Shown piece after piece: positions 20,629 through 28,699 of a stretch of DNA of 64,000 bases. The translations under genes and the position numbers were made by a program. The notes under the pieces are model-generated. The model was not told the origin of the DNA and did not search any database. It saw only the letters and a list, made by a program, of their open reading frames with translations. Each line of letters begins with the position of its first letter. Position 1 is the first letter of the stretch. Source of the DNA: Halopseudomonas sp002296055 (GTDB lineage Bacteria; Pseudomonadota; Gammaproteobacteria; Pseudomonadales; Pseudomonadaceae); NCBI RefSeq assembly GCF_050876985.1, contig NZ_JBPAPP010000001.1. One strand, 5' to 3'.

Positions 20629-20689
20629 GGACGCGCGAGGGCGCGTCCAGCACCTGCCAGGGCGGTCATGGCTTGGTGCGATGACCGCC
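20629..20689. terminator. Two tandem hairpins between convergent genes
   Basis: Two perfect stems fill the gap between the MFS-PlsC gene and convergent slyD: GGACGCGC-GAGG-GCGCGTCC (20629-20648), and GGCGGTCAT/ATGACCGCC (20661-20669 with 20681-20689). Neither has a long T-tract. They probably act as transcription barriers or 3'-end protectors. Confidence 0.55.
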
Positions 20690-20696
20690 TGTTTGC

Positions 20697-21176
20697 TTAG
20701 TGGTTGTGGCCACCCACGCCGTGGGCGTGGCCGTGAGCGAGTTCTTCTTCGGTGGCGGCGCGTACGTCGAGAATCTCGACGTTGAAGGTCAGTTCACGGC
20801 CCGCCAGCGGATGGTTGGTGTCGACCAGCACCTGTGAGAGGCCCGGCTTGACCACGACAACCTGACGCGGGCCCTGCTCGGTCTGCAGAATGGCGATCAT
20901 GCCGGGCTTCCACTTCTTGGCGCCTTCCAGGCGTTTGGCCTGTACCTTTTGCAGTGCGTCTTCGCGCACCGCGCCGTAGGCTTTCTCTGGCGGCAGTGTG
21001 ACGCTGAAGGTTTCGCCGGCACTGTGACCTTCCATGGCCTCCACCAGGCCATCAATCAGGCCGGTCTGGCCGTGCAAATACAGTACCGGATCGTACTCAC
21101 GGGAGGATTCGATCGGGCCATCGGTGTCGGAGAGGTCGTAGTGAAACTGGACAACGGTTTTTTCGGCAATCTGCAT
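20697..21176 (-). CDS. slyD: FKBP-type peptidyl-prolyl isomerase SlyD
   Basis: SlyD is a cytoplasmic prolyl isomerase/chaperone that also delivers nickel. The 159-aa protein has the split FKBP domain (YDLSDTDGPIESS; GLIDGLVEAMEGHSAGE), the inserted chaperone flap (PEKAYG... region) and a short His-rich tail (HGHAHGVGGHNH) as expected for metal binding. The tail is much shorter than that of E. coli SlyD. The start at 21176 (MQIAEKTVV) is preferred to an in-frame ATG at 21200. It lies 68 bases downstream of msrA on the same strand. Confidence 0.92.
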   Translation of the reverse strand: MQIAEKTVVQFHYDLSDTDGPIESSREYDPVLYLHGQTGLIDGLVEAMEGHSAGETFSVTLPPEKAYGAVREDALQKVQAKRLEGAKKWKPGMIAILQTEQGPRQVVVVKPGLSQVLVDTNHPLAGRELTFNVEILDVRAATEEELAHGHAHGVGGHNH

Positions 21177-21244
21177 GGTGGCTTCCGCTTGGGCTGTCAA
21201 AGCCCGCCATTATCCAGACTCACGCGGGACTTTTCCATGGCTGT

Positions 21245-21844
21245 TCACTCGCCCCAGATATCCTCAAGCCGCGCGTCGCGCCCGCAGGTGGTGCGGTAAA
21301 AGGTGTAACGCAGCGGGTTCTTTTCGTAGTAGTTCTGGTGGTAATCCTCGGCAGCGTAAAACGGCTGGCGCTGCAGAATCAGGGTTTGTATCGGCTCATC
21401 AAAGCGCGCCTCGATGGCGTCACGCGAGGTCTCCAGTAACGCCTTTTGCTCCTCATTGCTGTAGTAGAGCGCGCTGCTGTACTGGTGCCCCTGGTCACAG
21501 AACTGGGCATTCGCGGTGAGCGGGTCGATGGTTGGCCAGAACGCTTCGACCAGTTCGGCGTAGCTGGTTTTGTCCGGGTCAAAAAACACCGCAACCGATT
21601 CAATATGGCCGGTGCCGCCAGCAGATACCTGCTGATAGTCGGCAGTCTCGGCGCTGCCACCGGTGTAGCCGGACAGGGTGTCGACTACGCCCGGCAGCTT
21701 GTCGAAGTCTGATTCGGTGCACCAGAAACAGCCGCCGGCAAAGACCGCCATCTCGGTGCCGGGCGGCCCTTGGGTGACCGGCTCGTTGGCTATCGCCAGT
21801 GGGGACAAGGCCAGCAGGGTCAGGGTGGTAAAAGTGTGCTTCAT
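21245..21844 (-). CDS. msrA: Peptide methionine-S-sulfoxide reductase, exported
   Basis: MsrA reduces the S-epimer of methionine sulfoxide in proteins. The catalytic motif GGCFWCTE is intact, with the catalytic cysteine in GCFW. Unlike the common cytoplasmic form, this 199-aa protein has an N-terminal signal peptide (MKHTFTTLTLLALSPLAIA), so it should act in the periplasm. Its first codons overlap the end of msrB by four bases, so the two are translationally coupled and cover both sulfoxide epimers. Confidence 0.94.
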   Translation of the reverse strand: MKHTFTTLTLLALSPLAIANEPVTQGPPGTEMAVFAGGCFWCTESDFDKLPGVVDTLSGYTGGSAETADYQQVSAGGTGHIESVAVFFDPDKTSYAELVEAFWPTIDPLTANAQFCDQGHQYSSALYYSNEEQKALLETSRDAIEARFDEPIQTLILQRQPFYAAEDYHQNYYEKNPLRYTFYRTTCGRDARLEDIWGE

Positions 21845-22362
21845 GCGTCACCTCGCAATGCTGGCAGTGGCTCGCCAGCAGGAATGAATGTCAGTGCCAG
21901 GCCGTTGTTGCACCAGCGCTCGCCCCGCGGCGCCGGGCCGTCGTCAAACACATGCCCCTGGTGGCCGCCACAGCGTGCGCAGTGGTACTCGGTGCGTGGC
22001 CAGATAAGCGCGTAATCCTTCCGGGTGCCAATGTGGCCGACCAATGGCTGGGTAAAGCTGGGCCAGCCAGTTTTGCTGTCGAACTTGTGCTCCGACGAGA
22101 ACAGCGGCAAGTAACAGGCGGCGCACAGATAGGTGCCGGGGTCATAGAGCTTGTCCAGCGGGCTGCTGCCGGCCCGCTCGGTGTCTTCCTCGAACAGCAC
22201 CTGCCAAGCGGCATCCGAGACCTTGTCGCGCCAATAGTCGGCGGGCACATCCAGTGTGTCGACCTGCGGTGTGTGAAAGGCATCCTTGGCGCTGGCCGTG
22301 CGGGCCAGCAGGGGCAGTGCGGGGGCGGCGAGCAGGCCGCTAAGCAGGGTACGGCGTTTCAT
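21841..22362 (-). CDS. msrB: Peptide methionine-R-sulfoxide reductase, exported
   Basis: MsrB reduces the R-epimer of methionine sulfoxide. The 173-aa protein has the zinc-site pairs CAAC and CARC, the GWPSF signature and the catalytic cysteine in RWCNNG. The N-terminus MKRRTLLSGLLAAPALPLLARTASA looks like a signal sequence with an Arg-Arg pair and may be a Tat substrate. It heads an exported msrB-msrA unit, suggesting periplasmic repair of oxidised proteins. Confidence 0.93.
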   Translation of the reverse strand: MKRRTLLSGLLAAPALPLLARTASAKDAFHTPQVDTLDVPADYWRDKVSDAAWQVLFEEDTERAGSSPLDKLYDPGTYLCAACYLPLFSSEHKFDSKTGWPSFTQPLVGHIGTRKDYALIWPRTEYHCARCGGHQGHVFDDGPAPRGERWCNNGLALTFIPAGEPLPALRGDA

Positions 22363-22657
22363 GGTCGATCCTGTGTGTGGTGACTGTACTCATCTGACGT
22401 CACTTGGTGGCATTTGTTACAACAGGGGGTGGTTATCACTGCGCCTGATGAGCGGTGAGACAGCTTGGAATCTTGTCTCTTGGTGGCTAGTCTTGGTGCG
22501 AATGTTGACGCCCGCATAGGGGCTGTTGCCGTTTGCACTCGCCTGGATTGCGACGCGTTTTGTGTCCGAGCATGGTCGAGCGCAATGCGTGGCCTGTATA
22601 AACGATGAGCAATGCGGAGCGGCGACAGGCCAACAACAGTCGCAAGGTAGAACAATA
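22363..22657. promoter_or_regulatory. Divergent intergenic region msrB / serine hydrolase
   Basis: This 295-base stretch separates msrB from the divergent serine hydrolase gene. A TGACGTCA palindrome occurs at 22394-22401, near the expected msrB promoter. An upstream extension of the hydrolase frame to 22526 has no signal peptide at its start and is not believed. No clear -35/-10 pair was found. Confidence 0.3.
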
Positions 22658-23911
22658 ATGATCCAATCAAGCATGCGTAAACTGCTGGGCGGTGCGGTAC
22701 TGATGGCCGCAGGTTTCTCCGGCACGCTGCAGGCCGAACAGGCTGCACAGGCCTTTACTCAACCACGGCTCGATGCCTTTGCTGCTGCCATGCAGCAGGA
22801 GGTAACTCAAGGGCGCATTGGCGGCATTGCCACCTTGGTATACCAGGACGGTGAAGTGCTGCAGCGTGGCGAATACGGGTACGCGGACCGAGAGCAACAG
22901 CGGCCGCTCGAGCCTGATAGCCTGTATAAAATCTTTTCGCTGACCAAGCTGGTGACGGGTGCTGCACTGCTCACGCTCTACGATGAGGGGCGCTTTGAGC
23001 TGGATGAGCCCGTGGGCAAGTACATTCCAGAGCTGCAGAACCTGCAGGTGGCGGTAGCTGATGGTCCGGAAGGCATGCCCAAGACTGAGCCTGCGGCCCA
23101 TCCGGTGACCATTCGAGAGCTGATGACGCACACGGCGGGCTTCACCTATGGCCGTTTTGGCGACACCCAGGTCGACAAACTGTACGTGCAGGCTGATATT
23201 CAGAATCGAGACTCCACGTTTGCCGACATGATGGCCAAATTGGAGAATATTCCGCTGCTGCACCAGCCGGGCACGGTTTGGCACTACAGCATCTCCGTGG
23301 ACATTCAGGCAGCGCTGATTGAGGTGCTTTCTGGCAAAACCTTCGACGTGTATCTGCAAGAGCGGATTTTTGAACCGTTGAAGATGGTGGATACTGATTT
23401 TTACGCGCCAGAAGACAAGGCGGAGCGCCTGGCGCTGTCCTACCAGCCGCAGGCAGATGGCTCGCTCAAGGCAGTGCCTAACACGCCGTTTCTCAGCAAG
23501 CCGCGCTTTCTCAATGGCGGTGGCGGTCTGATCTCGACGGTGGATGACTATTTGCGTTTCGCGCGTATGTTGCTGGCGGGTGGTGAGCTGGAAGGCACCC
23601 GCATTCTCAAGCCGGAAACCGTTGAGCTGATGCGCCGCAGTCACCTGCCGGAAGGCGTAGAGAACATCGGCCCGTTCTTCCCCGGCAACCAGTTTGGTCT
23701 GAATGTCGCGGTGGTGAATGACTCGCCCGCTGCGGGCTATCTGCCGGAAGGCACCTACTGGTGGTGGGGCATTCAGGGTGCCTGGTGCTGGATTGATCCG
23801 AGCAACAACGCGATCATCATCGGCATGATGCAAAATACCGATTACCGTCTCTCGCGCATGATCCACGGCAAAGCCAGTCGTGCACTGTATGGGCCAGTCG
23901 AGGGGCAATGA
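22658..23911 (+). CDS. Exported beta-lactamase-family serine hydrolase
   Basis: This is a 417-aa protein of the class C beta-lactamase/EstB/penicillin-binding-like fold. A signal peptide (LLGGAVLMAAGFSGTLQA) is followed by the nucleophile motif SLTK (Ser94-Lys97), HTAGFTYG and the WHYSIS tyrosine motif. Family members are esterases, D-aminopeptidases or carboxypeptidases; a true beta-lactamase cannot be claimed. The ATG at 22658 is the start nearest the signal peptide. An alternative is ATG 22673. The gene stands alone and converges with the ABC ATPase gene. Confidence 0.85.
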   Translation: MIQSSMRKLLGGAVLMAAGFSGTLQAEQAAQAFTQPRLDAFAAAMQQEVTQGRIGGIATLVYQDGEVLQRGEYGYADREQQRPLEPDSLYKIFSLTKLVTGAALLTLYDEGRFELDEPVGKYIPELQNLQVAVADGPEGMPKTEPAAHPVTIRELMTHTAGFTYGRFGDTQVDKLYVQADIQNRDSTFADMMAKLENIPLLHQPGTVWHYSISVDIQAALIEVLSGKTFDVYLQERIFEPLKMVDTDFYAPEDKAERLALSYQPQADGSLKAVPNTPFLSKPRFLNGGGGLISTVDDYLRFARMLLAGGELEGTRILKPETVELMRRSHLPEGVENIGPFFPGNQFGLNVAVVNDSPAAGYLPEGTYWWWGIQGAWCWIDPSNNAIIIGMMQNTDYRLSRMIHGKASRALYGPVEGQ

Positions 23912-23970
23912 TTTGGCTAGCGCCCTGGCTGTCGCCGATGAGGGCGCATTAGCTGGCAGGCGGCCTGGGC

Positions 23971-25077
23971 TCAGGCTGATTGATTAGCGTTGAGCACCTG
24001 TTCCAGTGGTAGCTGCGCATGCAGGTTGACGCTGCCCTGGGCAGGAAAAACCACCAGATGCTCGGCGGCAACCCGCAGACCGACGTCGTCGCCGGGCTGA
24101 TGATCGGCGTGGCTTGGAAATAGCGCCTCCAGCTGGGTGCCGGTAGACAGCTGCAAGCGGTAAAGAATGGTGGCGCCCTGGAAGGTGCGGTCGATGACGC
24201 GGGCGCGCAGCGCGCTGTTGGCATCGCCGACCAAGTCATCCGGCCGCAGTAGCACGTCTACCGGGCTGCCTTCAGGCATCGGATAGGCGCGGTTACCCTG
24301 AATCACACCCAGCTCGGTGGCAACGGTGTCGCGCGCCTGCATGTGGCCGCGAATAAAATATCCCTGCCCGATAAAGCTGGCAACAAAGGGGGTAGCCGGC
24401 TCGTGATAGAGGTTGTACGGGGTGTCCCACTGTTGCAAATGACCGTCTTTCAACACGCCAACCTGATCGCACACGGCAAAGGCTTCGGCCTGGTCGTGGG
24501 TAACCAGCATGGCGCTGATGCCGCGCGATTTGAGAATGTCGCGTACCTCGGCGGAGAGCCTGCGGCGCAGCTCGCCGTCAAGGTTGGAGAATGGCTCGTC
24601 CAGCAACAATAAGCGCGGGTTGGGCGCCATGGCGCGGGCCAAAGCGACGCGCTGCTGCTGGCCGCCAGACAGCTCGTGCGGATAACGCCGGCCGAGCTTG
24701 TCGAGTTTGACCAGCGACAGCAGCTCATCGACGATGCGCTTGCGTTCGGGCGATGTGTGAATGCCAAAGCCGACGTTCTCCGCCACGGTCAGGTGCGGGA
24801 ATAGCGCATAGTCCTGAAACACCATGCCGATTTGTCGCTGCTCGGGTGCGACGCGCAGCTGAGCTGTGCTGAGCGGTTTGCCATCCAGTCGAATGGCACC
24901 GCCAGTGATCGGCTCAAAGCCGGCAATCGCGCGCAAGGTAGTGGTTTTACCGCAGCCCGAGGGGCCGAGCAGGCAGCCGATGTCACCTTCACGCAAGTGA
25001 ATGCTCAGTGCATTGACGATCAACTGTTGGCCGTAGCCGCAGTTGAGTGAGTCTAGCTCCAGCACTGGCGTGGTCAT
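23971..25077 (-). CDS. ABC transporter ATP-binding protein (FbpC/PotA-like)
   Basis: The 368-aa ATPase has Walker A GPSGCGKTT, the signature LSGGQQQRVALARA, Walker B LLLLDEPFSNLD and a C-terminal TOBE domain, typical of importers for ferric iron, polyamines or similar solutes. No permease or binding-protein gene is adjacent. It begins four bases after the argF stop on the same strand, and a similar argF-ATPase neighbourhood occurs, from memory, in P. aeruginosa. Transport partner and substrate are unknown. Confidence 0.87.
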   Translation of the reverse strand: MTTPVLELDSLNCGYGQQLIVNALSIHLREGDIGCLLGPSGCGKTTTLRAIAGFEPITGGAIRLDGKPLSTAQLRVAPEQRQIGMVFQDYALFPHLTVAENVGFGIHTSPERKRIVDELLSLVKLDKLGRRYPHELSGGQQQRVALARAMAPNPRLLLLDEPFSNLDGELRRRLSAEVRDILKSRGISAMLVTHDQAEAFAVCDQVGVLKDGHLQQWDTPYNLYHEPATPFVASFIGQGYFIRGHMQARDTVATELGVIQGNRAYPMPEGSPVDVLLRPDDLVGDANSALRARVIDRTFQGATILYRLQLSTGTQLEALFPSHADHQPGDDVGLRVAAEHLVVFPAQGSVNLHAQLPLEQVLNANQSA

Positions 25078-25081
25078 GGCG

Positions 25082-25987
25082 TTACTCGACCAGCAGGAAT
25101 TCGACCAGCGCTTTCTGCGCGTGCAGGCGATTCTCCGCCTGGTCCCAAACCACGCTGCGCGGGTCTTCCATCAGTGCGTCACTGACTTCCTCGCCACGGT
25201 GGGCAGGCAGACAGTGCATGAACAACACTGATTCGTCCGCCGCGTCCAGCATGGCTGGCGTCACCTGGTAAGGCGCAAACTGTTTGAGGCGTGCTGCGGC
25301 TTCGTCTTCCTGGCCCATGGAGGCCCACACGTCGGTGTTTACCAAGTGTGCGCCCGAGACGGCTTCCAGTGGGTCGCGCACGACGGTTACCCGGTCGCCT
25401 GCTTGGTCGAGAAACTGTTGAGCCGGCTCGTAGCCCTCCGGGCAGGCAACGCGCAGCTGAAAGTCGAACTGGATGGCAGCCTGGATAAAGGTGTTGCACA
25501 TGTTGTTGCCATCGCCAATCCAGGCAACGGTTTTGCCTTTGATCGAGCCGCGGTGCTCCAGATAGGTCTGCATGTCCGCCAGCAACTGACAGGGGTGCAG
25601 GTCATCACTCAGGCCGTTGATGATCGGCACTTTCGAGTATTGGGCGAAAGTTTCCAAGGTCTCGTGGGCAAAGGTGCGAATCATGATGGCGTCGCACATG
25701 CTGGAGAGCACGCGGGCGCTGTCTTCAATCGGCTCGCCGCGGCCCAATTGGGTGTCGCGTGGCGACAGGAAGATAGCCTGGCCGCCCAGGTGAATCATGC
25801 CAGTCTCAAAAGACACCCGAGTACGAGTGGATGCCTTTTCGAAAATCATCCCCAATACGCGGTTTTTCAACGGCTCGTAGACCACGCCCTGGCGGTGCAG
25901 GGACTTGAGCTCAACGCCGCGTTTGATCAGGCTGATGAGCTCGGCTTCCGAGCAGTCCATCAGCGATAAAAAGTGCCGTGTAGTCAT
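25082..25987 (-). CDS. argF: Ornithine carbamoyltransferase
   Basis: ArgF makes citrulline from ornithine and carbamoyl phosphate in arginine synthesis. The 301-aa protein shows the carbamoyl-phosphate motif KASTRTRVSFE and the ornithine-binding HCLPAHRGEEV. It is the anabolic type by length and context; no arc genes are nearby. A 219-base gap upstream leads to divergent grxD and probably holds its promoter, but I could not identify arginine-regulator sites with confidence. Confidence 0.96.
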   Translation of the reverse strand: MTTRHFLSLMDCSEAELISLIKRGVELKSLHRQGVVYEPLKNRVLGMIFEKASTRTRVSFETGMIHLGGQAIFLSPRDTQLGRGEPIEDSARVLSSMCDAIMIRTFAHETLETFAQYSKVPIINGLSDDLHPCQLLADMQTYLEHRGSIKGKTVAWIGDGNNMCNTFIQAAIQFDFQLRVACPEGYEPAQQFLDQAGDRVTVVRDPLEAVSGAHLVNTDVWASMGQEDEAAARLKQFAPYQVTPAMLDAADESVLFMHCLPAHRGEEVSDALMEDPRSVVWDQAENRLHAQKALVEFLLVE

Positions 25988-26218
25988 ATCGGTACTACCT
26001 AGTAACCTCGGTCGCCTGACGACCGGAAATACGTCGCCCTACCAGAAGCCTGACGGCCTGGTAACAGCCACAGTAATAAAGAGAAGCAGGGATCTTATAG
26101 GGAAAATCCGGCCGCTGGCAAATGGCTGGGGCTTGGCCCCTCCGCAAGGCAGGGTAGTTTGCGTTAGAATGTTCGGTCTGCAAGGCGCCCGAACGCCGTC
26201 AACCTCATGAGGAATGCC

Positions 26219-26539
26219 ATGGATACCATCGATACCATCAAAGAACAGATCGCCAACAATCCGGTGCTGATCTACATGAAAGGTGCGCCCAACGCCCCTC
26301 AGTGCGGCTTTTCCGCCCGCGCTTCACAGGCGCTGATGGCCTGCGGCGAGAAGTTTGCTTATGTCGATATTTTGCAAAACCCGGATATTCGCGCCACGCT
26401 GCCTGGCTACGCCAACTGGCCGACCTTTCCGCAGCTGTGGATTAACGGCGAGCTGGTAGGCGGTAGCGACATCATTCTGGAGCTGCACGAGTCTGGTGAG
26501 CTGCAGACGATGGTCAAGGCCGCGCAACCCGCTGCCTGA
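26219..26539 (+). CDS. grxD: Monothiol glutaredoxin (Grx4-type)
   Basis: GrxD carries and transfers [2Fe-2S] clusters. The 106-aa protein has the monothiol CGFS motif (PQCGFSARA) and the WPTFPQLWINGELVGG glutathione-binding segment. ATG 26219 is chosen because GAGGA at 26209-26213 precedes it; an upstream ATG at 26207 would include that site. A strong terminator follows. Confidence 0.95.
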   Translation: MDTIDTIKEQIANNPVLIYMKGAPNAPQCGFSARASQALMACGEKFAYVDILQNPDIRATLPGYANWPTFPQLWINGELVGGSDIILELHESGELQTMVKAAQPAA

Positions 26540-26556
26540 TCGTCTCAGCTGTGACT

Positions 26557-26594
26557 AAAACGCCCGACGGCGTCTTCGCTGTCGGGCGTTTTTT
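26557..26594 (+). terminator. Rho-independent terminator of grxD
   Basis: The stem CGCCCGAC (26561-26568) pairs with GTCGGGCG (26581-26588), with flanking A4 and T6 tracts. It follows the grxD stop and may also serve the convergent cysQ gene. Confidence 0.9.
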
Positions 26595-26643
26595 ATTGCC
26601 TGCCAAACTACTCCGCGTCCGAGCTTGCGCGACTGCAAAGGGT

Positions 26644-27426
26644 CTACAAAAAGAATGGCTGAGCGCCGCTGGCGACAAAGTGGGGGTTCTCGAACGCGGG
26701 CTTGCCATACAGCAGTGGGGCGCCGTCCAGGGTTTGTATTTGCCCGCCTGCTGCAGCCAATACTGCGTGACCCGCTGCGATATCCCATTCCATCGTTCGC
26801 CCTTGCCGCGGGTATATGTCGGCTTGGCCGGCCGCCAACAGGCATAGCTTGAGAGAAGAACCAGCATTGATGAGTGAGCGGATAGGACGCTCGGCCAGCA
26901 GCTGTTTGAGTGCAGCATCATCCCCGTGCGAGCGGCTGGCCAACACGTCAAGTCCGTCCGAGGCAGGCTCGCGCACCTGGATGGGGCGACGACCTTCGGT
27001 GTCTTCGACATAGGCGCCGCCAGCGCGTGATCCGGCGTACAGCGCGTTGATAGCGGGCGCGTAAACGACGCCTAGCAAGGGGCTGCCGCGCTCGATCAGC
27101 GCGATATTGACGGTAAATTCCCCGTTGCGGTTGATGAACTCCCGTGTGCCATCAAGCGGGTCAACCAGCCAGAAGTAATCAGCCACCTCAGGCACATTGC
27201 CTGCTGCCGTGGCTTCCTCTGCCACCACAGGAAAGTCCACCCCCAACTCGGTCAGGCCGGCCAGAATAAGCGCCTCGGCACGCTCATCGGCATCGGTAAC
27301 GGGAGACGCATCGTCCTTGCCTCGCACCGCAAAGTCGCTGTGGTAAATATCCATGATCACGTCGCCTGCGGCGCGGGTCAGGCTGGCTAAGGCTGTCAGC
27401 AGCCGTTGTTGTTCGTCTGGGTGCAT
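26644..27426 (-). CDS. cysQ: 3'(2'),5'-bisphosphate nucleotidase
   Basis: CysQ is a Mg2+-dependent, lithium-sensitive phosphatase of the inositol monophosphatase fold that hydrolyses PAP (and PAPS), the by-product of PAPS-dependent reactions. The 260-aa protein has the EEA metal site, DPLDGTREF and the C-terminal EWDIAAGHAVLAAAGG motif. It is separate from the sulfation operon by more than 30 kb and is probably the housekeeping copy. Confidence 0.94.
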   Translation of the reverse strand: MHPDEQQRLLTALASLTRAAGDVIMDIYHSDFAVRGKDDASPVTDADERAEALILAGLTELGVDFPVVAEEATAAGNVPEVADYFWLVDPLDGTREFINRNGEFTVNIALIERGSPLLGVVYAPAINALYAGSRAGGAYVEDTEGRRPIQVREPASDGLDVLASRSHGDDAALKQLLAERPIRSLINAGSSLKLCLLAAGQADIYPRQGRTMEWDIAAGHAVLAAAGGQIQTLDGAPLLYGKPAFENPHFVASGAQPFFL

Positions 27427-27474
27427 GGGGTCTCCTCGCTAAGGCGATCATTATGCCCGCGGGGCGCAATCAAT

Positions 27475-28101
27475 TCACCCGGACTCATAAGCGCTTGACC
27501 AGCGCCACTGATGGGGTTGTTCGCACAGGCCCGCGGACACCGGCGTATCGTGCAACTCTTGGATGCTGTGTTGCAGATCCCGCTCATCCTTGATGTACCT
27601 GTCCCAGTAATCACGCATCCATAGCAGGCGACCGGGCGTCTCCAGCGCCAGGGCCTCCTTGTTGCTCTGCATCCAGTGTGTGGTAGCCGTTTTCCAGCCC
27701 TGGATGATACGCGGCGTCGCGTAGGTGGGTTCGAGCAAGATTTGCGCGTGATTGGGCATGATGCACCAGGCTATCAGCTTGTAGCGCTTGCGGTTTTGGC
27801 TTTCCAGCGCGTCAGCCAGCTCTGCCGCCATTTTGGGGTGCTCTAGCAGGCAGCAACCATGGCCCTGCTGCAAGTAGTGATCAAGGCGTTTACGGCGGTA
27901 CAGAACGCGCTCCTGGGGTGGCTGGGCTCGCACCTCTTGCTGTAACGACAGCATCGCGCTGGCGGGCAGCGAGTCTGCCAGGCGCAATGTGATCAATTGA
28001 AGATCATAGGGGATCTGGCGCTCCGGTTTGGGTGGTGTGCGCTGCCAACCCTTCCAAATTTCCGTGCGAGTGAAACGAGGCTTGAAATCGTCTATGGACA
28101 T
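27475..28101 (-). CDS. RAYT-like (Y1 transposase family) protein with degenerate HUH motif
   Basis: This 208-aa protein resembles REP-associated tyrosine transposases, domesticated relatives of IS200 transposases. The LIAWCIMPNHAQIL segment corresponds to the usual MPNHVHLL metal-binding motif, and MRDYWDRYIKDE carries the candidate nucleophile Tyr165. The second histidine of the HUH pair is Gln120 here (codon CAA), so catalysis may be impaired. The C-terminal HDTPVSAGLCEQPHQWRWSSA is typical of the family. A GC-rich palindrome lies about 120 bases upstream of its start. It has no terminal repeats of a complete insertion sequence. Confidence 0.8.
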   Translation of the reverse strand: MSIDDFKPRFTRTEIWKGWQRTPPKPERQIPYDLQLITLRLADSLPASAMLSLQQEVRAQPPQERVLYRRKRLDHYLQQGHGCCLLEHPKMAAELADALESQNRKRYKLIAWCIMPNHAQILLEPTYATPRIIQGWKTATTHWMQSNKEALALETPGRLLWMRDYWDRYIKDERDLQHSIQELHDTPVSAGLCEQPHQWRWSSAYESG

Positions 28102-28219
28102 GGACGCTCCTTATCAATGTTCCAAGTTTGAAACTATCAGTAAGGAGGGTGCATCTCTGCGATGTGTGACGCAAAAATGACAAAAAACAGAATATATCGA
28201 CGAGTGGTCTGAATCTTGA

Positions 28220-28238
28220 CGCGGGAGGCGCTCCCGCG
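28220..28238. repeat. REP-like palindrome near the RAYT gene
   Basis: CGCGGGAG-GCG-CTCCCGCG is a perfect eight-base-pair hairpin between the RAYT-like gene and the vanZ-like gene. RAYT genes are known to be flanked by REP palindromes. Only this single copy was seen in the gap, so it could instead be the end of the capsule-export operon. Confidence 0.5.
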
Positions 28239-28312
28239 CCTTGTTCGCACTAGGGGTGGCAAACGGATGGGTGGGGAAGAGCGGTGCCGCGGAACGGCTT
28301 TTGGTGAGAGGG

Positions 28313-28693
28313 CTAGGCAGCCTGACGGCGCAGCATGTATTGATAGCCGCCGATCAAAATGAGGCCGATCACCAGTCCGATGCTGTTGGCAACAATGTCG
28401 TTCCAGTCGGTCGAGCGAGTGGGGTGTAGCGACTGGACCATTTCCACCGCCCCGCCGACGGCCGTCATCAATAACGCGCGGAGCCACCATGGCCAGCGCG
28501 CAAAGGCCAGGAAGCTCAACAGCGTCAGCGCGAATATGCCGCCGCCATGATAAAAGCTGGCCTGCCAGCTGTAGGCCGCCGGGGGCGGGGTGGGGCGCAT
28601 GCCGAGATAGAGCCCTAGCACCAGCAGCGCCAAAAACGTGAGAACAAACAGCGGGTGCCAGGATTGGCGGTACTGCTCCAGCTTGCGCCACAT
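28313..28693 (-). CDS. VanZ-like membrane protein
   Basis: The 126-aa protein has three to four hydrophobic helices and the VanZ-family signature DWNDIVANSIGLVIG, preceded by AVGGAVEMVQSLHPTRS. VanZ proteins were first seen with teicoplanin resistance but are frequent in polysaccharide loci without known function. Its ATG lies six bases after the yjbH stop, so it is the last gene of the yjbE-wza-yjbF-gfcC-yjbH unit. Confidence 0.82.
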   Translation of the reverse strand: MWRKLEQYRQSWHPLFVLTFLALLVLGLYLGMRPTPPPAAYSWQASFYHGGGIFALTLLSFLAFARWPWWLRALLMTAVGGAVEMVQSLHPTRSTDWNDIVANSIGLVIGLILIGGYQYMLRRQAA

Positions 28694-28699
28694 TAACAG

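Noticed and set aside
22658..23911. Antibiotic-resistance beta-lactamase
   Set aside because: SxxK and Tyr motifs are shared by many esterases and peptidases of this fold; no evidence specific to beta-lactam hydrolysis was seen.
26459..26469. GGCGGTAGCGA, one base from the RfaH ops element
   Set aside because: It lies inside the grxD coding region (codons for Gly-Gly-Ser-Asp), not in a transcript leader of a long operon.
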